DNA of 64,000 nt from Streptomyces sp. NBC_00249 (GTDB lineage: Bacteria > Actinomycetota > Actinomycetes > Streptomycetales > Streptomycetaceae). The notes below the pieces were generated by a model. The model was not told where the DNA came from and ran no database searches. It was given only the letters and a program-made list of their open reading frames with translations. A program made the position numbers and the translations under genes. The stretch spans positions 62,001 to 126,000 of the forward strand of contig NZ_JAPEMV010000009.1 of assembly GCF_026342355.1 (NCBI RefSeq), written 5' to 3'. Position 1 is the first letter of the stretch. Every line of letters starts with the position of its first letter. Below, one piece after another: positions 26,918-35,272 of the stretch.

Positions 26918-27532
26918 ATGAGCACTCCCCCTCCGCATTCCGGCGCGCCCGTCCCGCCCAACCCGTACGGCGCCTCCCCCAACCCGTACGCCGCCCCGCA
27001 GCCGGGGCAGCAGGTCCCCGCCCAGCCGTACCCGGCGCAGCAGCCGTACCCCGGCCAGCCCCAGCCCGGGCAGCCGTACCCGGGGCAGCCGTACGCCGGG
27101 CAGCCCCACCCCGGGCAGCAGTACCCGGGGGCGCCCGGCGGCGGCTGCCGCAACTGCGGTGCCGCGCACGCGGTGGACACCTCGGTCCGGGCCCACGTCG
27201 GTGTGCTGATCATGATGCGGTTCCACCGCGTCGACGGCCCCTTCTGCCGCCGCTGCGGCCGGGCCATGGTGCGGATCATGACCACGAAGACGCTGTGCCA
27301 GGGCTGGTGGAGCCCGCTCTCCGTGGCGATCTTCACGCCGTTCACGCTGATATGGAACCTGATCGCCTCGATGCGGTTCTCGAAGCTCCCGCCGTCGGAG
27401 CCGGCGCCGGGGCGCCAGCCGCTGGACGAGGGCCCGCCGGTGCACGCGCGCCCGCTGGCCTACGTGGCGATCGTGCCGCTGCTCTGGGTGGTCTGGATCA
27501 TCTCGAACATCATCGCGGACGCGAGCGGCTGA
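26918..27532 (+). CDS. Membrane protein with Pro/Gln/Tyr-rich N-terminus and Cys pairs
   Basis: The 204-residue product begins MSTPPPHSGAPVPPNPYG and has about 65 residues of Pro/Gln/Gly/Tyr repeats (QPYPGQPQPGQPYPGQ type). A CRNCGAAHAVDTSV segment and CRRCG follow, giving two CxxC pairs that suggest a zinc-ribbon-like fold. Two hydrophobic helices are present (PLSVAIFTPFTLIWNLIA and PLAYVAIVPLLWVVWII). The start ATG 26918 is chosen where the repeat begins; the frame is open to 26408. Similar proteins are common in Streptomyces but have no known role. Confidence 0.8.
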   Translation: MSTPPPHSGAPVPPNPYGASPNPYAAPQPGQQVPAQPYPAQQPYPGQPQPGQPYPGQPYAGQPHPGQQYPGAPGGGCRNCGAAHAVDTSVRAHVGVLIMMRFHRVDGPFCRRCGRAMVRIMTTKTLCQGWWSPLSVAIFTPFTLIWNLIASMRFSKLPPSEPAPGRQPLDEGPPVHARPLAYVAIVPLLWVVWIISNIIADASG

Positions 27533-27538
27533 ACCCCC

Positions 27539-27567
27539 GGCGGCGGGACCGGTCCGGTCCCGCCGCC
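27539..27567 (+). terminator. Hairpin terminator with short T-run
   Basis: GGCGGCGGGACC pairs perfectly with GGTCCCGCCGCC around GGTCC, followed by CCTTTG, a few bases after the membrane-protein stop. Confidence 0.85.
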
Positions 27568-27610
27568 CCTTTGCCGCCGCCCCTTCACAACACCGGCCCG
27601 CACCCCTACC

Positions 27611-27625
27611 CTGACGCACCGTCAG
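27611..27625. promoter_or_regulatory. Operator box CTGACG-CAC-CGTCAG before the SDR gene
   Basis: This perfect 6-3-6 inverted repeat is centred about 35 bases upstream of the ATG at 27653. The identical arms and spacing occur at 56453-56469 and 58367-58381, and a near copy at 56515-56529, linking this gene to the LLM/SDR cluster. The geometry suits a TetR-family dimer. Confidence 0.7.
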
Positions 27626-27652
27626 ATCGTCCAGGCCGTCAGGGGGCGCGTC

Positions 27653-28438
27653 ATGCTGCTGCGAGGGAAGACCGTCATCGTCTCGGGGGTCGGGGCCGGG
27701 CTCGGGCACCAGGTGGCCGCGGCCGTGGTCCGCGACGGCGGGAACGCCGTGCTCGGGGCCCGCACGGAGGCCAATCTGGCCAAGTCCGCCGCCGAGATCG
27801 ACCCCGACGGCGCGCACACCGCGCACCGGCCGACCGACATCACCGACGAGGCCCAGTGCGAGGCCCTGGTGGAGCTGGCCCGGGAGCGGTTCGGCGGGGT
27901 CGACGCCGTCGTGCACGTCGCCGCCTGGGACTCGTACTTCGGCGGCCTCCAGGACGCCGACTTCGGGACCTGGCAGCAGATCCTCGACGTGAACCTGCTG
28001 GGCACCCTGCGCATGACGCGGGCCTGCCTGCCGGCCTTCACGGAGCGCGGCGCCGGTTCCGTCGTCATCATCGGCACCCAGTCCGCCATCGCCTCCCCCA
28101 ACGAGGTCCAGCAGGCCGCCTACGCCGCCTCCAAGGGCGCGCTGACCTCCGCCATGTACTCCATGGCCCGGGAGCTCGGCCCGCGCCGGATCCGGGTCAA
28201 CACGGTGCTGCCCGGCTGGATGTGGGGGCCGCCCGTGCAGGCCTTCGTCACCTTCACCGCGCACACCGAGAACGTCCCGGAGGCCGAGGTCCACGCCCGG
28301 CTCACCGAACGGATGGCGCTGCCCGACCTGGCCACCGACGGGGACGTGGCCGATGCCGCCGTCTTCCTCGCGAGCGACCGGGCGCGGGCGATAACCGGCC
28401 AGTCGCTGCTGGTCAACGCCGGTGAGCTGATGCGATGA
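27653..28438 (+). CDS. SDR family oxidoreductase
   Basis: This is a classical short-chain dehydrogenase/reductase of 261 residues. It has the cofactor motif VSGVGAGLGHQVA (an unusual GxGxxxG variant of TGxxxGxG), Asp in the second strand region, NVLL-type N at the dimer helix, Ser in GTQSAIAS and the catalytic YAASK. The SAM-free C-terminus ends ITGQSLLVNAGELM. The start is ATG 27653 with GGGGG upstream. The operator box directly upstream suggests co-regulation with the 56-58 kb cluster; the substrate is unknown. Confidence 0.88.
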   Translation: MLLRGKTVIVSGVGAGLGHQVAAAVVRDGGNAVLGARTEANLAKSAAEIDPDGAHTAHRPTDITDEAQCEALVELARERFGGVDAVVHVAAWDSYFGGLQDADFGTWQQILDVNLLGTLRMTRACLPAFTERGAGSVVIIGTQSAIASPNEVQQAAYAASKGALTSAMYSMARELGPRRIRVNTVLPGWMWGPPVQAFVTFTAHTENVPEAEVHARLTERMALPDLATDGDVADAAVFLASDRARAITGQSLLVNAGELMR

Positions 28439-28478
28439 CGCCCTCCGCGCACCGCCGGACGGATCGTATGCTCGCCGT

Positions 28479-31070
28479 ATGACCACTCCGAGTGACGCTC
28501 CCACCGACAACGCGATGCGCCGCGCGCTCCGGCGGGCCCGCGACGGTGTCGCGCTGGACGCGGCCGAGGCGGCCGTACTCCTCCAGGCGCGCGGCGAGGC
28601 CCTGAAGGACCTGGCCGCCTCCGCCGCCCGCGTCAGGGACTCCGGGCTCGCCGCCGCCGGGCGGCCCGGGGTCATCACGTACTCGCGCAAGGTGTTCATC
28701 CCGCTCACCCGGCTGTGCCGCGACAAATGCCACTACTGCACCTTCGTGACCGTCCCCGGCAAGCTCCGCAAGGCCGGCCACGGCATGTACCTATCCCCCG
28801 ACGAGGTCCTCGACATCGCCCGCCAGGGTGCGGCGATGGGCTGCAAGGAAGCGCTGTTCACCCTCGGGGACCGGCCCGAGGACCGCTGGCCCGAGGCCCG
28901 CGAGTGGCTCGACGCGCACGGCTACGACGACACCCTCGCCTACGTGCGGGCGATGGCGATCCGCGTGCTGGAGGAGACGGGCCTGCTGCCCCACCTCAAC
29001 CCGGGCGTGATGAGCTGGTCCGAGCTCCAGCGCCTCAAGCCCGTGGCCCCGTCCATGGGCATGATGCTGGAGACCACCGCCACCCGCCTGTGGTCCGAGC
29101 CGGGCGGCCCGCACCACGGCTCCCCCGACAAGGACCCGGCCGTGCGGCTGCGCGTCCTGGAGGACGCCGGCCGCTCCAACGTGCCCTTCACCACCGGGGT
29201 GCTCATCGGGATCGGCGAGTCCTACGAGGAGCGCGCCGACGCCTTCTTCGAGCTGCGCCGGATCCAGCGCAGCTACCACGGCATCCAGGAAGTCATCGTC
29301 CAGAACTTCCGGGCCAAGCCGGACACCGCCATGCGCGGGATGCCCGACGCGGAGCTGGAGGAGCTGGCCGCCGCCATCGCCGTGGCCCGGCACATCCTGG
29401 GGCCGAGCGCCCGCATCCAGGCCCCGCCGAACCTGGTGGACGCCGAGTACGCCCTCCTGATCGGCGCCGGGATCGACGACTGGGGCGGGGTGTCCCCGCT
29501 GACCCCGGACCACGTGAACCCGGAGCGGCCCTGGCCGCACATCGAGGAGCTGGCCGAGCGGACCGCCGCGGCGGGCTTCGAGCTGCGCGAACGGCTCACG
29601 ATCTACCCGGAGTTCCTCCAGCGCGGGGAGCCCTGGCTGGACCCCCGGCTGCTGCCGCACGTGCGCGCGCTGGCCGACGTCGGGACCGGGCTCGCCGACG
29701 AGGCGGCGACGGTGGAGGGCCGGCCGTGGCAGGAGCCCGACGAGGGCTTCGCCGCGTACGGGCGCACCGACCTGCACACCGCGATCGACACCGAGGGCCG
29801 CACCGGGGACCGCCGCGAGGACTTCGACCACGTGTACGGCGACTGGGAGGCCCTGCGCGAGGCGGCGGCCCCCGGGATGGTGCCCGAGCGGATCGACACG
29901 GACGTCCGGGCGGCCCTCGCGCAGGCCGCCGACGACCCGCAGCGGCTGACCGACGAGCAGGCCCTCGCCCTGCTGCACGCGGACGGCCCGGCGCTGGACG
30001 CCCTGTGCCGGATCGCGGACGACCTGCGCCGGTCGGTCGTCGGGGACGAGGTCACGTACATCGTCACCAGGAACATCAACTTCACCAACGTCTGCTACAC
30101 CGGCTGCCGTTTCTGCGCCTTCGCGCAGCGCCGCACCGACGCCGACGCGTACACCCTGTCCCTGGACCAGGTCGCCGACCGGGCGGCGCAGGCCTGGGAG
30201 GTGGGCGCGGTCGAGGTGTGCATGCAGGGCGGCATCCACCCGGACCTGCCGGGGACGGCCTACTTCGACATCGCGCGGGCGGTGAAGGCGCGGGTGCCCG
30301 GCATGCACGTGCACGCCTTCTCCCCGATGGAGGTCGTCAACGGCGCCACCCGCACGGGGATGTCCGTACGGGACTGGCTGACGGCGGCGAAGGAGGCCGG
30401 GCTGGACTCCATCCCGGGCACGGCGGCGGAGATCCTGGACGACGAGGTCCGCTGGGTCCTCACCAAGGGCAAGCTGCCGACGGCCGACTGGATCGACGTG
30501 GTGTCCACCGCGCACGAGCTGGGCATCCGCTCCTCCTCCACCATGATGTACGGGCACGTGGACCAGCCCCGGCACTGGCTCGGCCACTTCCGCACGCTGG
30601 CCCGCCTCCAGCGGGAGGCCCTCGCCAAGGGCGTGGAGGGCTTCACGGAGTTCGTGACGCTGCCCTTCATCCACACCAACGCGCCCGTGTACCTGGCGGG
30701 CATCGCCCGGCCCGGTCCGACGGTCCGCGACAACCGGGCGGTGACGGCGATGGCCCGGCTGCTGCTGCACCCGTACATCCCGAACATCCAGACCAGCTGG
30801 GTGAAGCTGGGGGCGGAGGGCGCGGCCGAAATGCTGCGGTCCGGGGCCAACGACCTGGGCGGGACCCTGATGGAGGAGACCATCTCCCGGATGGCCGGAT
30901 CGAGTTACGGCTCGTACAAGTCGGTCCAGGACCTGATCGCGGTCGCGGAGGCGGCGGGGCGGCCCGCGAAGGCCCGTACGACGCTGTACGGGGAGGTGCC
31001 GCAGGAGCGGCAGGACGCGGCGCGCGCCTCGGACGGGCACCTGCCGGAGCTGCTGCCCGTGCTCGAGTAG
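28479..31070 (+). CDS. fbiC: Bifunctional FO synthase (coenzyme F420 biosynthesis)
   Basis: FbiC makes the deazaflavin FO from tyrosine and 5-amino-6-ribitylamino-uracil. The 863-residue length fits the fused actinobacterial form. Two radical-SAM domains are seen: the CofG-like half with CRDKCHYC (Cys80, 84, 87) and the CofH-like half with CYTGCRFC (Cys539, 543, 546) preceded by VTRNINFTNV. Typical sequences include GVMSWSELQRLKP and HVHAFSPMEV. FO is the precursor of F420, used by the LLM and DDN-type enzymes elsewhere in the window. Confidence 0.97.
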   Translation: MTTPSDAPTDNAMRRALRRARDGVALDAAEAAVLLQARGEALKDLAASAARVRDSGLAAAGRPGVITYSRKVFIPLTRLCRDKCHYCTFVTVPGKLRKAGHGMYLSPDEVLDIARQGAAMGCKEALFTLGDRPEDRWPEAREWLDAHGYDDTLAYVRAMAIRVLEETGLLPHLNPGVMSWSELQRLKPVAPSMGMMLETTATRLWSEPGGPHHGSPDKDPAVRLRVLEDAGRSNVPFTTGVLIGIGESYEERADAFFELRRIQRSYHGIQEVIVQNFRAKPDTAMRGMPDAELEELAAAIAVARHILGPSARIQAPPNLVDAEYALLIGAGIDDWGGVSPLTPDHVNPERPWPHIEELAERTAAAGFELRERLTIYPEFLQRGEPWLDPRLLPHVRALADVGTGLADEAATVEGRPWQEPDEGFAAYGRTDLHTAIDTEGRTGDRREDFDHVYGDWEALREAAAPGMVPERIDTDVRAALAQAADDPQRLTDEQALALLHADGPALDALCRIADDLRRSVVGDEVTYIVTRNINFTNVCYTGCRFCAFAQRRTDADAYTLSLDQVADRAAQAWEVGAVEVCMQGGIHPDLPGTAYFDIARAVKARVPGMHVHAFSPMEVVNGATRTGMSVRDWLTAAKEAGLDSIPGTAAEILDDEVRWVLTKGKLPTADWIDVVSTAHELGIRSSSTMMYGHVDQPRHWLGHFRTLARLQREALAKGVEGFTEFVTLPFIHTNAPVYLAGIARPGPTVRDNRAVTAMARLLLHPYIPNIQTSWVKLGAEGAAEMLRSGANDLGGTLMEETISRMAGSSYGSYKSVQDLIAVAEAAGRPAKARTTLYGEVPQERQDAARASDGHLPELLPVLE

Positions 31071-31083
31071 GCACCGGGACGTA

Positions 31084-31124
31084 CGCGAGGGCCCAACCGG
31101 GGGAGTTCCGGCCGGGCCCTCGCG
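31084..31124. terminator. Bidirectional terminator after fbiC
   Basis: CGCGAGGGCCC...CCGG pairs with CCGG...GGGCCCTCGCG, with a two-base internal bulge, between the converging fbiC and phosphatase genes. Confidence 0.85.
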
Positions 31125-31142
31125 CGTTCACCCGCGGCCGGG

Positions 31143-32231
31143 TCAGCCGACGAGCAGGTCCTTCTTGAGCTGCTTCAGCTCGCGGGAGTCGATGCCGAGG
31201 CCGTCCTTCAGATAGCGGTCGAAGGAGCCGTACTCCGCCTTGACCTCGTCGTAGCCCGAGTTGAGGTACTCGGGGCGGACGTCGAGCATCGGCTTGTAGA
31301 CGGCGGCCTGCGGGGCGGGCAGGTGCGAGAGGATCGCGTCGTTGGCGGCCTTGCGGTAGTCGTTGCTGGCCAGGTAGTCGGCCATCACCGTCTCCTGCGG
31401 GACGCCGAGGGCGGTCAGCAGGGTGGCGTTCGCCCAGCCCGTGCGGTCCTTGCCGGCGGTGCAGTGGAAGAGGACGGAGCGGCCGCGGTCGTTCCCGATG
31501 CCCTCGAAGACCTGGGTGTAGGCCTTCTTGCCGCCCTCGCCGCTGACCATGGCCTTCTCGGCGTCGACCATGGCCTTGACGGCCTCGTCGGGGGTCTTCG
31601 GCAGGCTCTGGAAGGAGCCGGAGCCGGCGAAGACGTCGGCGACGACGTAGGTGGCGCCGGCCGGGACCTTGTCGGCGTCCTTGGTGCGCTCGTCCTGCAT
31701 GCGCAGGTCGAAGACCGTCTTCACGCGCAGCCGCTGGAGCTTGGCCAGGTCGTTCGCGGTGAGCTTGTTGAGGGCGTCGGATCGGTAGACCTCGCCCATC
31801 TTGACCCACTGGCCGGTGGTGGTGCGGTAGCCGCCCGCGTCGCGGAAGTTGGCCGTGCCCTCCAGCTTGACCAGGCGGTCGGCCAGGCGCAGGCCCTCGC
31901 CACGCTCCGGGTCGAAGTCGAACCACTGGCGGTCGGCGGCGGGCAGCCCGGAGACCACGGCCCGGCCCTGGGCACCGCCCTTGGCGACGACCTTGCCGTT
32001 GGCCTTGATCTCGACGCGCTTGGTGCCCTTGGCGTTCCACGTGAGGGTGTACGAGCCGTCGGCGCCGGCCGTGACCGTGGCCTCGGTGAAGGGGATGGCG
32101 GAGTGGCTCTGGTGACCGTTGTTCCAGGGGAGGTCCCAGCCGGAGGCGGTGGCGGCGGGGGCCACGACCAGGGAGGCGGTGAGTGCGGAGGCGACGACGG
32201 TCGCGGCGAGGAGAGCCTTCTTCATGTCCAT
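31143..32231 (-). CDS. Secreted tyrosine-protein phosphatase
   Basis: The 362-residue protein has a signal peptide (MKKALLAATVVASALTASLV, cleavage near ATA-SG). The mature part begins with a beta-rich stretch of about 90 residues, then a Y_phosphatase3-type domain with NFRDAGGYRT and the P-loop HCTAGKDR (His256, Cys257, Arg262) followed by TGWANA. It probably hydrolyses phosphotyrosine or phosphoinositide-like substrates outside the membrane. Two adjacent starts, ATG 32231 and 32225, are possible; neither has a good ribosome site. Confidence 0.9.
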   Translation of the reverse strand: MDMKKALLAATVVASALTASLVVAPAATASGWDLPWNNGHQSHSAIPFTEATVTAGADGSYTLTWNAKGTKRVEIKANGKVVAKGGAQGRAVVSGLPAADRQWFDFDPERGEGLRLADRLVKLEGTANFRDAGGYRTTTGQWVKMGEVYRSDALNKLTANDLAKLQRLRVKTVFDLRMQDERTKDADKVPAGATYVVADVFAGSGSFQSLPKTPDEAVKAMVDAEKAMVSGEGGKKAYTQVFEGIGNDRGRSVLFHCTAGKDRTGWANATLLTALGVPQETVMADYLASNDYRKAANDAILSHLPAPQAAVYKPMLDVRPEYLNSGYDEVKAEYGSFDRYLKDGLGIDSRELKQLKKDLLVG

Positions 32232-32452
32232 GAGGCTGTGGGCGCCGGAAGAACGCCGTGTGAACGAGGCATGGCCGAAACCAGCCCCCTCGAAGGCGAG
32301 TGGCAAAACGTGCCATTGATCAGGGGCGGGGCTGAAACCGTTCGCATTCCGGCCGTTCTCCGCTCACTTACGGGCGACGCGACGGAGTCCTTCCGGATTC
32401 GACCGAAGCTGTCCATTACAGTGCGACGCGCCAGAGTCTGGGGGGAGACAAC

Positions 32453-33646
32453 ATGGACACGACGATCAGAACGGCGGCCTCCGATACGGCCGCCGAGCCC
32501 GCACCGACTGCCGCGGCGACCACCGCACCGCTGACCGCACTGTGGGGCCGTACCGAACAGCAGGACTTCCGCAGCCGGGTGCGCGGCACCCTGCTCGGCG
32601 CCGCCGTCGGCGACGCCCTCGGCGCACCCGTCGCCGGCCTGTCCCTCGACGGGATCCGCGCCGCCCACGGCCCGGCGGGCCTCACCGGACCGGCCCCGGC
32701 CCACGGCCGCCGGGGCGCCGTCACCGCCGCCACGCAGCTCACCCTGTTCACGGTGGACGGCCTGGTACGGGCCCACGTACGCCGGGACGCCGGCGGCTGG
32801 CACCCGCCGACCGACGTCCACCGCGCCCACCGCCGCTGGGCCGCGACCCAGCACGACTGGGGCCCCGACGAGCGCCGCGCCGACAACGGCTGGCTCGCCC
32901 AGGAGGAGTGGCTCTACGTCCGGCGCGACCCGGAGCGGGCCTGCCTGACCGGCTTCGCCGACGACACCCTCGGCACCCTGGAACACCCCAAGAACCCCAC
33001 CGCCCGGGACGCGGCCGCCGCCGTACGCTCCGCGCCGTTCGGGCTCCTCGTCGGGTGGGAGCCCGGCCTCGTCCTCCAGCTGGCCGTCGAGTGCGCCACC
33101 CAGAGCCACGGCCACCCCGGCGCGTACCTGTCCGCCGGAGCCGTCGCCGCCGTCGTCCACGGCCTCACCCGGGGCGAGTCCCTGGAGGCGGCGGTCCAGC
33201 GCACCCTGGGCCTGCTCGCCGCCCGGCCCGGCCACCAGCCGGTCACCGACGCCCTCCGACGGGCGCTCACCGCCGTCACCCGGGGCGCGCCCGGGCCGAA
33301 CGCCGTGGAGGCGCTCTCCGCCGGCGACGGCCGCGACGCCGAGGACGTCCTCGCCGTCGCCGTGTACTGCGCGCTCGTCGCCGAGGACGTCGCCCACGGG
33401 CTGCGGCTCGCCGTCAACCACGGCGGCGACTCGACCGCCGCGGGCGCGGTGTGCGGGGCGCTGCTCGGCGCCCTGCACGGGGAGACGGCCCTGCCGGCGG
33501 CGTGGCTCACCGAACTGGAGGGCCGGGCCACGGTCCTGGAACTCGCCGACGACTTCGCCCTGGAAATGACCCAGGGCCCCGCCCTCCACGGCCCGAAGTC
33601 CTCGTCCCCGGCCTGGGCGGCCCGCTACCCGACGGCGACGGCCTAG
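32453..33646 (+). CDS. ADP-ribosylglycohydrolase-family protein with altered metal site (probable pseudoenzyme)
   Basis: The 397-residue protein has the DraG/ARH all-helical fold: RVRGTLLGAAVGDALGAPV near 42-60, QSHGHPGAYLSAGAVAAVVHGL in the middle, and NHGGDSTAAGAVCGALLGAL near 322. Active members bind Mg2+ through T/S-D-D-T early on and G-D-x-D late. Here the first motif reads TAATQ (residues 91-95), with both Asp replaced by Ala, and the last reads GDST, losing one Asp (position 328). Loss of three ligands makes hydrolysis unlikely. It starts at ATG 32453 after GGGGGGAGA and shares its TAG stop bases with the convergent kinase gene. Confidence 0.85.
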   Translation: MDTTIRTAASDTAAEPAPTAAATTAPLTALWGRTEQQDFRSRVRGTLLGAAVGDALGAPVAGLSLDGIRAAHGPAGLTGPAPAHGRRGAVTAATQLTLFTVDGLVRAHVRRDAGGWHPPTDVHRAHRRWAATQHDWGPDERRADNGWLAQEEWLYVRRDPERACLTGFADDTLGTLEHPKNPTARDAAAAVRSAPFGLLVGWEPGLVLQLAVECATQSHGHPGAYLSAGAVAAVVHGLTRGESLEAAVQRTLGLLAARPGHQPVTDALRRALTAVTRGAPGPNAVEALSAGDGRDAEDVLAVAVYCALVAEDVAHGLRLAVNHGGDSTAAGAVCGALLGALHGETALPAAWLTELEGRATVLELADDFALEMTQGPALHGPKSSSPAWAARYPTATA

Positions 33647-35208
33647 TCGGCCCTCGTGTAGGTCAGGCGCTCCACCTGGCCCGGCTGGAACACGTCGTGG
33701 ATCCGCTTGCCGTTGACGACGAGCCGGACGGCGCTCGCGTCGCCCAGCACGAGGTCGATCCGCTCGTCGTCCGTGAAGGTCTTGCTCTCGCCGCTCGCGA
33801 TCGTGCCGTCGAAGAGCAGCTTGCCCTTGGAGTCCTTGGCCGAGATCCAGGAACTGCCCTGGGCATCGACCTGAACGGTGGCCTGCGATCGGGCGGGGTC
33901 GCGCGGCGGCGTGGCCGCGTCCGGCCCGGACCGCCCCGGGTCGGGCGAGGCCCCGGGCCGGGACGCGGACGGCGACGAGGACGCGGGAGGCGACGCGGCG
34001 CCTCTGTCCTGGCCGTCCCCCTTGTCGGCGATGATGACCACCGTCGCGATGACCGCCCCCAGGACGACGGCCGCCACGGCCCCCCGCAACACCTTCGCCC
34101 GGCCCGCACCACCGGCCAGCCCCACCGAGGCAGCCACATCAACCGGGGCGGTCATATCCACCGGGGCGGCCCCATCCAGCCTCGCCGGCGTTTGAGGCGC
34201 CGGGATCCGGGGGTCGGCCACCGGCACCGGAGCCGCCCCATCCAGCCCCTCCGGCGTTTGAGGAGCGGGGGTCCGGGGGCTGGCCCCCGGCAACGGACCC
34301 GCGGGGGCGGGCGCAGCCCCATCCAGCCCCGCCGGCGTTTGAGGCGCGGGGGTCCGGGGGCCGGCCCCCGGCAACGGGCCCGCAGGCGCGGCCTGGGTGG
34401 GCTCCGGCGCGGCCGGCGCAGGGGCGAAGAGGTCCAGGAGGGTGGACGGGAGCGGGCGGGACGACGGGGACTTGGCCAGGCAGGCTTCGACCGTCGCGCG
34501 GAGCGGTTCCGGGACCGCCGACACGTCGGCCGGCTCGTGCACCGAGCGGTACATCAGGCCCAGCGGCGTACCCTCCCCGAACGCACTGCCCCCGGCCGCC
34601 GCGACCAGCACCGCACCCAGCGCGAACACATCGGCGGCGCCGGTCACGTCGAGGCCCTGCGCCTGTTCGGGGGCCAGGAAGCCGGGGGTGCCGAAGGCCG
34701 AGCCCGTGGAGGTCAGCCGGGTCGACTCGACGGCCCGGGCGATGCCGAAGTCGAGGACGCGCGGCCCGTCCTCGGCCATGATGATGTTCCCGGGCTTCAG
34801 GTCCCGGTGCACCAGCCCGCAGGCGTGCACCGCCTGGAGCGCCTCCGTCAGGGCCGCGCCGAGCCGCCGTAGCCGTTCCTCGTCCATCGGGCCCCGCTCG
34901 GCGAGCAGCCCGGACAGCGTCGGCCCCGGAATGTAGGCGGTGGCCAGCCACGGCACGTCCGCGTCGGGGTCGGCGTCCACGACCGGGGCGGTGTGGAAGC
35001 CGCCGACCTTGCGCGCCGCGTCGACCTCCGCCCGGAACCGCTCGCGGAAGTGCCGGTCGGCGGCCAGTTCGGGCCGCACCACCTTGACGGCGACGGCCCG
35101 CCCGCCCCGCGACCGGGCCAGGTACACCGTCCCCATGCCGCCCGCGCCGAGCTCCCGCTCGACGGCGTACGACCCGATCCGCTCCGGCAGATCCGCCCCG
35201 AACCGCAT
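33643..35208 (-). CDS. PknB-type Ser/Thr protein kinase with repeat-derived linker
   Basis: This 521-residue Hanks kinase has GAGGMGTVYLARSRGG, VAVKVV, HRDLKPGNI and DFGIARAVESTRLTSTGSAFGTPG in the first 270 residues. The linker contains three copies of a TPAPQTPAGLDGAAP-type peptide encoded by the dispersed CCGGCGTTTGAGG repeat. A membrane helix (VLRGAVAAVVLGAVIATVVII) and an extracellular domain of about 110 residues follow, resembling DUF4115, a helper domain rich in beta-strands (VQVDAQGSSWISAKDS). The first start is at 35208. It is a paralogue of the kinase at 20-21.8 kb. Confidence 0.92.
   Translation of the reverse strand: MRFGADLPERIGSYAVERELGAGGMGTVYLARSRGGRAVAVKVVRPELAADRHFRERFRAEVDAARKVGGFHTAPVVDADPDADVPWLATAYIPGPTLSGLLAERGPMDEERLRRLGAALTEALQAVHACGLVHRDLKPGNIIMAEDGPRVLDFGIARAVESTRLTSTGSAFGTPGFLAPEQAQGLDVTGAADVFALGAVLVAAAGGSAFGEGTPLGLMYRSVHEPADVSAVPEPLRATVEACLAKSPSSRPLPSTLLDLFAPAPAAPEPTQAAPAGPLPGAGPRTPAPQTPAGLDGAAPAPAGPLPGASPRTPAPQTPEGLDGAAPVPVADPRIPAPQTPARLDGAAPVDMTAPVDVAASVGLAGGAGRAKVLRGAVAAVVLGAVIATVVIIADKGDGQDRGAASPPASSSPSASRPGASPDPGRSGPDAATPPRDPARSQATVQVDAQGSSWISAKDSKGKLLFDGTIASGESKTFTDDERIDLVLGDASAVRLVVNGKRIHDVFQPGQVERLTYTRAD
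34163..34355. repeat. Three in-frame copies of the dispersed CCGGCGTTTGAGG element inside the kinase gene
   Basis: Cores lie at 34185-34197, 34251-34263 and 34332-34344, each preceded by CCATCCAGCC and followed by a GC-rich hairpin-like stretch. The core spacings of 66 and 81 bases are multiples of three, so the kinase frame stays open. The same element is intergenic at 15.3 and 55.1 kb. Confidence 0.85.
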
Positions 35209-35272
35209 TCCGCACCCCTCCGCCGCGACACCGCGGATCAGTATGACCGAGCCCGCCCGGCCCCGGGGGGCA

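Noticed and set aside
28691..31168. Second long plus frame across fbiC
   Set aside because: It overlaps fbiC in another frame; only the fbiC frame has both radical-SAM motifs.
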